A program made the position numbers and the translations under genes. The notes beneath the pieces are model-generated. The model made no database searches. It was not told the origin of the DNA and saw only the letters and a program-made list of their open reading frames with translations. Shown here in pieces: positions 32,381 through 38,997 of a DNA stretch of 38,997 nucleotides (position 1 is the stretch's first letter; the number at the start of each line of letters is the position of its first letter). The DNA lies in assembly GCF_039521925.1 (NCBI RefSeq), contig NZ_BAAACY010000171.1:1-38997 (forward strand), written 5' to 3'. The DNA comes from Virgibacillus salarius (GTDB lineage: Bacteria > Bacillota > Bacilli > Bacillales > Amphibacillaceae).

Positions 32381-33394
32381 ATGGAAGAACGTGTAGTCAC
32401 TGGAGAGTTTCAAGAGGAAGATTCCTCTGTCGAGCTGAATCTTCGTCCAACTACGTTATCACAGTATATTGGTCAGCAGAAAGTAAAGGAAAATTTAAGT
32501 ATATTTATTCAAGCTGCAAAGATGCGAGAAGAGCCTCTCGATCATGTACTACTATATGGACCACCAGGGTTGGGAAAGACAACGCTTGCTGCTATCATCG
32601 CAAATGAGATGGGTGTTCAATTTCGATCCACATCTGGACCAGCAATTGAACGGGCAGGAGATCTTGCTGCTATATTATCATCATTAGAACCTGGGGACGT
32701 ATTGTTTATCGATGAAATTCACCGACTTCCTCGCTCTGTCGAGGAAGTATTATATCCTGCCATGGAAGATTTTTTTCTCGATATTGTTATTGGAACTGGA
32801 CCAAGTGCTCGTTCTGTAAGAATTGATTTACCTCCTTTTACGTTAGTCGGAGCTACGACTAGAGCTGGGCTATTATCCGCACCGTTACGCGACCGTTTTG
32901 GTGTATTAAGTAGACTTGAATTTTACGAGGCAAAGGATCTGTGTGCAATTATTGAACGAACAGCTGAAATATTTAACACATCCATATCGCAAGCCGCAGC
33001 TGTTGAAGTTGCTCGACGTTCTAGAGGAACGCCGAGGATTGCTAATCGCTTACTAAAGCGAATCCGTGATATTTCCCAAGTTAAAGGGGAAGAGGAAATT
33101 AGCATTGATACGACAGGTGAAGCTTTAGAAATGCTACAAGTAGACAAAGAAGGATTAGATCATATTGATCATAAGCTTTTAAAGGGAATCATTCATAGCT
33201 TTCAAGGAGGACCAGTAGGCTTAGATACAATTGCTGCAACAATTGGAGAAGAATCACAAACGATTGAAGATGTATATGAGCCATACTTATTACAAATTGG
33301 TTTCATTCAGCGAACTCCTCGGGGAAGAGTCACAACACCAAAGGCTTACGAACACTTTGGTCTGAAGGTAGCGGATGAAAATGAACATCGGTAA
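32381..33394 (+). CDS. ruvB: Holliday junction branch migration ATPase RuvB
   Basis: 337-residue AAA+ motor. Walker A GPPGLGKTT lies at 60-68 and Walker B IDEIH at 110-114; sensor 1 GATTRAG and the arginine-finger region follow, with a C-terminal winged helix (about 260-330) ending in FIQRTPRGRV. GAGGAGGGAG precedes the ATG, 18 bases after ruvA. It overlaps the next gene by 20 bases. Confidence 0.98.
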   Translation: MEERVVTGEFQEEDSSVELNLRPTTLSQYIGQQKVKENLSIFIQAAKMREEPLDHVLLYGPPGLGKTTLAAIIANEMGVQFRSTSGPAIERAGDLAAILSSLEPGDVLFIDEIHRLPRSVEEVLYPAMEDFFLDIVIGTGPSARSVRIDLPPFTLVGATTRAGLLSAPLRDRFGVLSRLEFYEAKDLCAIIERTAEIFNTSISQAAAVEVARRSRGTPRIANRLLKRIRDISQVKGEEEISIDTTGEALEMLQVDKEGLDHIDHKLLKGIIHSFQGGPVGLDTIAATIGEESQTIEDVYEPYLLQIGFIQRTPRGRVTTPKAYEHFGLKVADENEHR

Positions 33395-33578
33395 ACTATT
33401 TATTCTGCTTGGTTTACTCTTCCTTGTCATTGGAATTATTTGGACCATTATTGGTAAATTACCAGGTGATATTACGATTAAAAAGGGGAATTTTGTTTTT
33501 CATTTCCCAATCGTAACTTCTATAGCAGTCAGTATTATACTAACACTTTTATTTTACATCTTTGGCAAGTATCGCTAA
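33375..33578 (+). CDS. DUF2905 small membrane protein
   Basis: 67-residue protein with two transmembrane helices (about 6-25 and 44-63) separated by the family's typical KLPGDITIKKGNFVFHFP segment. The function is unknown, though the gene commonly lies between ruvB and queA in Bacillota. ATG 33375 follows AAGGTAG; ATG 33381 is possible. It overlaps the end of ruvB by 20 bases, suggesting coupling. Confidence 0.85.
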   Translation: MKMNIGKLFILLGLLFLVIGIIWTIIGKLPGDITIKKGNFVFHFPIVTSIAVSIILTLLFYIFGKYR

Positions 33579-33599
33579 ACATAGGTAAGGAGATTAAGG

Positions 33600-34634
33600 A
33601 TGAATATTGATGAGTTTGATTTTGATTTACCAGAAGAACTGATAGCACAGACACCATTGAAAGATCGATCAGCTTCAAGGCTACTGGTATTAGATAGGCA
33701 AAGTGGAGATATAGAGCATCAACAGTTTATAGATATCAAAAACTATTTTAAAAAAGGAGATTGCTTGGTATTAAATGATACACGAGTACTGCCTGCACGT
33801 TTACATGGTATGAAAGAAGAGACTGGAGCAAGTGTAGAAATTTTGCTATTACATCAAACAGATAACGATGCTTGGGAAGTACTGGCAAAGCCAGCTAAAA
33901 AAGTAAAAATAGGAACGGAGATCATTTTTGGTGACGGACAACTGAAAGCTACGTGTACGGGATTAAAGGATCATGGTGGCCGAATTGTTGAATTTACCTA
34001 TGAGGGGATCTTCTATGAAGTACTGGAGGGCTTAGGAGAAATGCCCTTGCCGCCATATATTAAAGAACAATTGCCAGATCAGGAGAAGGAAAGGTATCAG
34101 ACTGTGTACGCAAAGGAGGAAGGATCAGCTGCTGCACCAACGGCAGGATTACATTTTACAAAAGAATTGTTAGATGAGTTGCAAGAAATGGGAGTTATTA
34201 TAACTTTTATTACCTTACACGTAGGGTTAGGTACTTTCCGACCAGTTAGCGTAGATAATGTTGAAGAACATAAAATGCATGCTGAGTTTTATCATATGAC
34301 TAAAGAAACAGCAGATATTCTTAATCATGTAAAAGAAAGTAACGGAAGAATTATTTCCGTTGGTACTACCTCTACAAGAACATTAGAAACAATTGCTAGA
34401 GATAACAGTGGTGTATTCACGGAAACAAGTGGGTGGACAGATATATTTATATATCCACCTTATGAATTTAAAGCCATAAATGGTTTAATTACAAACTTTC
34501 ATTTGCCAAAATCTACGCTAATTATGCTGATTAGCGCATTTGCCGATAAAAATAAAGTCTTAAAAGCATACCAAGAAGCGGTAGATCAAAGATATCGATT
34601 TTTTAGCTTTGGTGATGCCATGTTAATTATATAA
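33600..34634 (+). CDS. queA: S-adenosylmethionine:tRNA ribosyltransferase-isomerase QueA
   Basis: 344-residue enzyme that transfers the ribosyl part of SAM to preQ1 in tRNA, forming epoxyqueuosine. Diagnostic stretches are FDFDLPEELIAQTPL at the start, VLNDTRVLPARLHG and GLHFTKELLDEL, and the C-terminal INGLITNFHLPKSTL. Full length. TAAGGAG precedes the ATG. It is co-transcribed with tgt, which makes the preceding step. Confidence 0.97.
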   Translation: MNIDEFDFDLPEELIAQTPLKDRSASRLLVLDRQSGDIEHQQFIDIKNYFKKGDCLVLNDTRVLPARLHGMKEETGASVEILLLHQTDNDAWEVLAKPAKKVKIGTEIIFGDGQLKATCTGLKDHGGRIVEFTYEGIFYEVLEGLGEMPLPPYIKEQLPDQEKERYQTVYAKEEGSAAAPTAGLHFTKELLDELQEMGVIITFITLHVGLGTFRPVSVDNVEEHKMHAEFYHMTKETADILNHVKESNGRIISVGTTSTRTLETIARDNSGVFTETSGWTDIFIYPPYEFKAINGLITNFHLPKSTLIMLISAFADKNKVLKAYQEAVDQRYRFFSFGDAMLII

Positions 34635-34654
34635 ACTAAAAGGAAGAATATTTT

Positions 34655-35794
34655 ATGACACCTATCACATATGAATTAATTAAAACTTGTAAACAAACAG
34701 GTGCTAGACTTGGACGAGTCCATACACCACATGGATCATTTGATACACCAGCCTTTATGCCTGTTGGAACATTAGCAACTGTTAAGACAATGAGCCCAGA
34801 AGAATTAAAAGATATGAATGCAAATATCATTTTATCAAATACGTATCATCTATGGCTTCGTCCTGGTCATGATATTGTAAAGGAAGCAGGGGGACTACAT
34901 CGCTTTATGAATTGGGATGGAGCAATCCTAACCGATTCTGGTGGATTTCAAGTTTTTAGCTTGAGTGATATGCGTAAAATCACAGAAGAGGGTGTTCATT
35001 TTCGCAATCATTTAAGTGGTGAGAAACTCTTTTTATCACCTGAGAAGGCTATAAATATACAAAATGACCTTGGTTCTGATATAATGATGGCGTTTGATGA
35101 ATGTCCACCATATCCTGCGGAGCACAGTTATATGAAGGATTCTGTGGAGCGAACCTCCCGATGGGCAGAGAGATGTCTAGCTGCACATCAACGAAAAAAG
35201 GATCAAGGATTATTTGGTATTATTCAGGGTGGAGAGTATGAAGGTCTGCGTAGACAAAGTGCGGAAGATCTTGTTTCACTTGATTTCCCAGGCTATGCTA
35301 TAGGTGGGTTATCTGTTGGGGAACCGAAGGACGTAATGAATCGGGTGCTTGAGTTTACTACACCATTAATGCCAACTAATAAACCTAGGTATTTAATGGG
35401 GGTTGGATCTCCAGACTCTTTAATTGATGGTGCGTTACGAGGAATTGACATGTTTGATTGTGTGCTCCCTACGAGAATTGCTAGAAATGGGACCTGCATG
35501 ACGTCAAATGGACGATTAGTAGTAAGAAATGCGAAGTATGCACGTGATTTTAATCCAATTGATGAAAATTGTGATTGCCATGTGTGTAAAAATTATACGC
35601 GCGCTTATATCCGACATTTAATTAAGTGTAATGAAACATTCGGATTTAGGCTTACTACTTATCATAATCTCTATTTTCTGTTAAAATTAATGAAGCAAGT
35701 ACGAACAGCTATAAGCGAAGATCGACTTGGCTCATTTAAAGAAGAATTCTTTGAACAATACGGTTTCAATAAACCCGACGCAAGGAATTTCTAA
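34655..35794 (+). CDS. tgt: tRNA-guanine transglycosylase
   Basis: 379-residue TIM-barrel enzyme that swaps guanine-34 for preQ1 in tRNAs with GUN anticodons. The active-site region DSGGFQVFS and the nucleophile region MFDCVLPTRIARNG are present. The zinc site has Cys306, Cys308, Cys311 and His337. Full length. AAAGGAAG precedes the ATG, 20 bases after queA; yajC follows 24 bases later. Confidence 0.98.
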   Translation: MTPITYELIKTCKQTGARLGRVHTPHGSFDTPAFMPVGTLATVKTMSPEELKDMNANIILSNTYHLWLRPGHDIVKEAGGLHRFMNWDGAILTDSGGFQVFSLSDMRKITEEGVHFRNHLSGEKLFLSPEKAINIQNDLGSDIMMAFDECPPYPAEHSYMKDSVERTSRWAERCLAAHQRKKDQGLFGIIQGGEYEGLRRQSAEDLVSLDFPGYAIGGLSVGEPKDVMNRVLEFTTPLMPTNKPRYLMGVGSPDSLIDGALRGIDMFDCVLPTRIARNGTCMTSNGRLVVRNAKYARDFNPIDENCDCHVCKNYTRAYIRHLIKCNETFGFRLTTYHNLYFLLKLMKQVRTAISEDRLGSFKEEFFEQYGFNKPDARNF

Positions 35795-35818
35795 TAATTT
35801 GAAAGGAGGAATTCAATA

Positions 35819-36076
35819 ATGGAAATGCTTGTTTCTTTATTACCTATTATCCTGATGTTTGTTATTTTCTACTTCTTGCTAATACGTCCTCAGCAAAAAC
35901 GTCAAAAGCAAGTGAGACAAATGCAGTCAGACTTACAAAAGGGAGACACGGTAATTACAATTGGTGGCTTTCATGGTGAGATTCACGCTATGGATGAAAA
36001 CACAGTAGTTATACAAGGCGGTGACGGTTCAAAGCTTACGTATGACCGTTCTGCGATTCGTGAAGTAAAACAATAA
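35819..36076 (+). CDS. yajC: Preprotein translocase subunit YajC
   Basis: 85-residue small membrane protein accessory to the SecDF part of the Sec translocon. A single N-terminal transmembrane helix (about 4-22) is followed by the conserved LLIRPQQKRQKQ and a small beta-rich cytoplasmic domain with GDTVITIGGFHGEI. AAAGGAGGAATT precedes the ATG. Last gene of the queA-tgt-yajC run. Confidence 0.95.
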   Translation: MEMLVSLLPIILMFVIFYFLLIRPQQKRQKQVRQMQSDLQKGDTVITIGGFHGEIHAMDENTVVIQGGDGSKLTYDRSAIREVKQ

Positions 36077-36099
36077 GACTAGCCTATAAACTCGTCGGG

Positions 36100-36128
36100 T
36101 AAGCAATAGACAAAGTGTCTGTTGCTTA
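36100..36128 (+). terminator. Hairpin after yajC
   Basis: TAAGCAATAGACA pairs with TGTCTGTTGCTTA over 13 positions with a three-base loop and one G-T pair. There is no T-tract directly after. Confidence 0.5.
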
Positions 36129-36168
36129 TACCATGAGAAATGTAGAAAGTAAAATGGATACATAATAT

Positions 36169-36211
36169 AAAGGACAGCACACCGTGATAAATGTTTGGTG
36201 TGCTGTCCTTT
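36169..36211 (+). terminator. Terminator of the ruvA-yajC region
   Basis: AAAGGACAGCACACC (36169-36183) and GGTGTGCTGTCCTTT (36197-36211) form a perfect 15-bp stem. With A-rich and T-rich ends it could also act on the minus strand. Confidence 0.88.
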
Positions 36212-36378
36212 ACTTATCGGGAAGTATTCTTTTTAAGCTTAGATATAAGCCGTTTCTTGAAAAATGGATTGTTTATAATGCCTGTTATTAAAGACAACAG
36301 CATTCATGCGACAGGATAATGGCAAAAGTAAATCCGCTTGGACTTATTATCAAAACGGATGTACTTGTCTCAACGAAA

Positions 36379-36765
36379 TTAGTTTTCAGTTGGCTGTGGT
36401 CCAACGATATTAACACCAACCGACCCACCGAGCAAAGCTGCTGCAATATACCCCATATGATGTAGCGACTGTTCTAATGTAAATCCTTGTTGATAGCCTA
36501 AGTATTGAACTAGAAAAATGAATAGCGTGAAACCAACACCGGTGACAGATCCGATCATCCATCCTTTTTCCTTTCCTTTCATTCCGGCAGCCATCCCACC
36601 AATAAAGAGCGAGAGCAAACCAATAATGAGAGTAACCCACGATAACGTAGGTTCATTAAATGAGGTAAATCGAAGTAATAAAGCCAAAATAAAGCTAGCT
36701 ACCAGTATTAAGCCTAATACGGTAATCCATCCGTATAATAATGCTGTAACATGTTGTTTGTGCAC
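36379..36765 (-). CDS. TIGR04086-type membrane protein (YrzE-like)
   Basis: 128-residue protein with four transmembrane helices and a glycine-rich third/fourth region (FIGGMAAGMKGKEKGWMIG), ending VGVNIVGPQPTEN. It resembles the TIGR04086/YrzE family, whose gene lies near yajC and spoVB in B. subtilis. The function is unknown. GTG 36765 is preferred to TTG 36783 because AAAGGAG lies eight bases upstream. It is transcribed against its neighbours. Confidence 0.75.
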   Translation of the reverse strand: MHKQHVTALLYGWITVLGLILVASFILALLLRFTSFNEPTLSWVTLIIGLLSLFIGGMAAGMKGKEKGWMIGSVTGVGFTLFIFLVQYLGYQQGFTLEQSLHHMGYIAAALLGGSVGVNIVGPQPTEN

Positions 36766-36905
36766 CCTGATCTCTCCTTTCAAGATTGTCCACTTAATTA
36801 ATCGTATTCATAAACAAAAAATAATAGACGAAAAATATTTTGTTATTTTCTAACATATAGTGTATTAAGGCGTGTAAAAGTGGAAGAAAGGAAAGCAGGT
36901 GTAAG

Positions 36906-38204
36906 ATGGAAATTATTCTTGCTACAATCATATTTATTATTTGTTATATATTTATCATGACTGAAAAGGTGAATCGTGCTGTTGTAACAATGACTGGTGG
37001 AACATTATTATTACTTACAGGTATATATACAACGGAAAAAATGCTTGTCGATTATATTGACTGGAATACGATTGCTCTTTTATTTTCAATGATGGTATTG
37101 ATTGCAATTACAGAGAAGACCGGTCTATTCTCTTATATTGCGATTCGATTTGCTCAGCGCGTAAAAGGAGCGCCAATTCCATTGCTAATTGGAGCTAGCA
37201 TACTAACTGGAATAGGTTCAGCTATGTTAGATAATGTAACGACTGTATTAATTTTTGTGCCTATTATCCTTAAAATCACTAAACTATTGAAACTTCCTGC
37301 GTTTCCATATCTTGTTACAATTATATTTAGCTCTAACATAGGTGGTGCAGCAACATTGATAGGTGATCCACCAAACATTATGATTGGACAAGCAGTTGAG
37401 CACTTAACCTTCTCTTCTTTTCTCATTCATGTCGCTCCAGTTGCAATCATACTGTTTGTCATTATGTTAGTATTGGTTTCTTTTTTGTTTCGAAATACAT
37501 TAAAACGAAAGTCAATAGAAATTGAAGAATTAGTAAAGATTAATGCGGCATCGTATTTGAATAAAACACCAATGCTTTATCAATCGATCACAGTTCTTAT
37601 ACTAACGATTTCCGGGTTTTTATTTCATGCATTTCTTCATGTTGAATTAACAGCAATTGCTTTATCTGGAGCGATATTATTATTGCTTCTTACAGAGAAG
37701 GAGCTAGCTACAGAGCAAATTTTTGAAAAAGTGGAATGGGTAACACTCTTCTTCTTTATTGGTTTGTTTACACTTGTTGGTGGTCTGGAAGAGGTAGGGG
37801 TTATAGATGAATTAGCAAGAGCAATTGTCGTTTCAACGGATGGCGATTATGTAAAAACTACATTACTAATCCTATGGATATCAGGATTATTTTCTGGTGT
37901 GGTTGACAATATTCCGTTTGTAGCGGCTATGATACCGGTTGTTCAAGAATTTGAGAGTTATGGAATGGTTTATCTAGATCCAATATGGTGGTCACTAGCA
38001 TTAGGAGCATGTCTGGGAGGTAATGCAACACTTGTAGGTGCTTCCGCCAATGTAGTTGTTGCAGGATTAGCTGAAGGTGCTAAACAAAAAATACCATTTA
38101 TTCGCTTTTTATTATATGGGTTCCCGTTAGTCATTATCTCGCTTATTATTGCAACCATATATATTTATTTACGTTATCTAATCCCTTATATGGATCAAGT
38201 ATAA
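36906..38204 (+). CDS. ArsB/NhaD-family ion transporter
   Basis: 432-residue membrane protein with about 11-12 helices, of the ion-transporter superfamily that includes ArsB, NhaD and the P protein. Two inverted-repeat signatures are visible: SSNIGGAATLIGDPPN (about 142-157) in the first half and GACLGGNATLVGASANVVVAG in the second. The substrate (sodium/proton exchange, arsenite or a dicarboxylate) cannot be told from sequence alone; no ars genes are nearby, which makes a cation or organic-acid role more likely. GCAGGTG precedes the ATG. Confidence 0.85.
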   Translation: MEIILATIIFIICYIFIMTEKVNRAVVTMTGGTLLLLTGIYTTEKMLVDYIDWNTIALLFSMMVLIAITEKTGLFSYIAIRFAQRVKGAPIPLLIGASILTGIGSAMLDNVTTVLIFVPIILKITKLLKLPAFPYLVTIIFSSNIGGAATLIGDPPNIMIGQAVEHLTFSSFLIHVAPVAIILFVIMLVLVSFLFRNTLKRKSIEIEELVKINAASYLNKTPMLYQSITVLILTISGFLFHAFLHVELTAIALSGAILLLLLTEKELATEQIFEKVEWVTLFFFIGLFTLVGGLEEVGVIDELARAIVVSTDGDYVKTTLLILWISGLFSGVVDNIPFVAAMIPVVQEFESYGMVYLDPIWWSLALGACLGGNATLVGASANVVVAGLAEGAKQKIPFIRFLLYGFPLVIISLIIATIYIYLRYLIPYMDQV

Positions 38205-38311
38205 GCATATTTATTCATTAAATTGATCCTAACAACTAATTACATTAATTATGAAACTTTTTAGATAATTATTCGTATAAACAAATAAAGCTATGATATG
38301 GGAGGATAACG

Positions 38312-38638
38312 GTGAAAAATATAGGCTTGATTATTATAACATTATGTGTGATCTTCGGTGCGAATTGGGGAATTGCTTCTATGTTTGATGCTGAATGGAT
38401 TGAATTTTCCTTTTTGATTGGATTAGTATTTGTTGTGATTATTTGGTTCTTTACTTCATCAGGGGGGTATACTACAAATCTGGTGCGGATGAGTGTTCAA
38501 TCGCAGACAGGAATGAAAATGGAAGAGGAGAAAAAGCAATTTACCCCCTCTATCGTTTTTTATACCGCAGTTGGTTATTTGGTGATTTCAGTTATCGTGA
38601 CAATCTATTATTATAAGGATTATTTTATCTCAAGTTAA
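38312..38638 (+). CDS. Small membrane protein of unknown function
   Basis: 108-residue protein with three hydrophobic segments (about 4-22, 29-48, 80-100) and a short polar loop with QSQTGMKMEEEKK between the second and third. GGGAGGATAAC precedes the GTG start. It stands alone between the transporter and a terminator. I do not recognise the family with confidence. Confidence 0.65.
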   Translation: MKNIGLIIITLCVIFGANWGIASMFDAEWIEFSFLIGLVFVVIIWFFTSSGGYTTNLVRMSVQSQTGMKMEEEKKQFTPSIVFYTAVGYLVISVIVTIYYYKDYFISS

Positions 38639-38699
38639 CTAACTTTACTGATTTTTTTCATTTATCAACCATAGTCAATCTGTCTTAGAGCAATAAAGT

Positions 38700-38729
38700 A
38701 AAAGCCGAACTTCAATCAGTTTGGCTTTT
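38700..38729 (+). terminator. Terminator after the small membrane protein gene
   Basis: AAAAGCCGAAC (38700-38710) pairs with GTTTGGCTTTT (38719-38729) using one G-T pair, ending in TTTT. Confidence 0.75.
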
Positions 38730-38997
38730 ATGGGTTCTAAGCTATTTGTTGTGGTTATGGTAAGCTTCATGCAGCGAAGGGAATATACAGAGCTTCCACT
38801 AAGGAGAAAAAGTACTAGGCAAACTCAGAGGCGAACCAACTCTTTCTGAATCGTTTTCCTTAACGCTGCACAAGCACTCACGTCACCAAATATTTACATA
38901 CAACGATGCTTTTGAGCTTTTCCTTGTAAGTTAAGAAAGTATAAAATCAGTGCAATGACTGCGTTAAGCCAAGTAGTTATTTTGAAATGTTAGATGT
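38730..38997. other. Unassigned tail of the window
   Basis: 268 bases with no open frame of note on either strand and no clear hairpin. The base composition is slightly richer in GC than the surrounding intergenic DNA, and it may belong to an element continuing to the right. Confidence 0.4.

Larger units (their letters stand above)
36077..36378. other. Intergenic region between yajC and the YrzE-like gene
   Basis: About 300 bases, including the two hairpins listed. A 29-codon minus-strand frame (36303-36214, ending FKKRLISKLKKNTSR) looks protein-like but has no ribosome binding site. It may be a remnant and is not called as a gene. Confidence 0.5.

Noticed and set aside
36214..36303. 29-codon minus-strand frame near the yajC terminator
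   Set aside because: Protein-like ending but no ribosome binding site; could be a remnant, so mentioned only in the intergenic note.
5809..38778. Shared word CTTCAT-CAGCGAA at 5809-5822 and 38765-38778
   Set aside because: Only 13 of 14 bases agree and the flanks differ; such a match is expected by chance in 39 kb.
38730..38997. Possible insertion-sequence end at the right edge
   Set aside because: Neither strand gives a recognisable transposase fragment or inverted end within the window.

Overview
This window looks like part of the chromosome of a low-GC, endospore-forming Bacillaceae bacterium, close to Oceanobacillus or Virgibacillus. The reasons are AT-rich DNA, strong AGGAGG-type ribosome binding sites, frequent TTG/GTG starts, and a gene order that follows the Bacillus subtilis block spoVID-ysxE-valS-folC-spoIIB-radC-mreBCD-minCD-spoIVFAB-rplU-prp-rpmA-spo0B-obg-pheA-safA-coxA-yebC-ruvAB-queA-tgt-yajC. 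The genus is my inference. No rRNA, tRNA or CRISPR array was seen.

Layout. Positions 1-5700: spore coat morphogenesis pair spoVID/ysxE, a small convergent membrane-protein gene, and a T-box leader controlling valS. Positions 5700-7951: an insertion between valS and folC holding a dispersed repeat and two head-to-tail RimK-like ATP-grasp genes on the minus strand. Positions 8014-12660: folC, spoIIB, radC, an unrecognised gene that seems broken by a -1 frameshift, and a relic resembling the right end of an IS200/IS605 element. Positions 12680-18823: the shape, division-site and sporulation cluster mreBCD-minCD-spoIVFAB. Positions 18824-22860: a block foreign to the usual order (repeats, yabR, an RNase HI-like gene, a Gfo/Idh oxidoreductase, a cupin and a small membrane protein). 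Positions 22879-26866: rplU with its L21 leader, prp, rpmA, spo0B, obg, pheA. Positions 27123-30347: safA, an APH/CotS-type kinase overlapping it, nadE and a CoxA-like lipoprotein. Positions 30345-30853: a composite of nested repeats and an IS3-type remnant. Positions 30939-36076: yebC, ruvAB, a DUF2905 gene, queA, tgt, yajC. Positions 36379-38997: a YrzE-like membrane protein, an ArsB/NhaD-type transporter, a small membrane protein and an unassigned tail.

How it fits together. Many genes serve sporulation: coat and cortex (SpoVID, YsxE, SafA, CoxA-like), septum and engulfment (SpoIIB), SigK activation (SpoIVFA/FB) and the phosphorelay (Spo0B). They are interleaved with cell-shape, division, translation, DNA-repair and queuosine genes.

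The most novel material is between genes. There are three families of dispersed structured repeats. One (three copies, 17017-17124, 19157-19305, 21843-22023) has a modular fold of nested inverted repeats. Other points of interest are the paired ATP-grasp ligases, a perfect RBS-sequestering hairpin before the coxA-like gene, and the frameshifted gene at 11467-11951. I saw no complete new defence or biosynthetic system.
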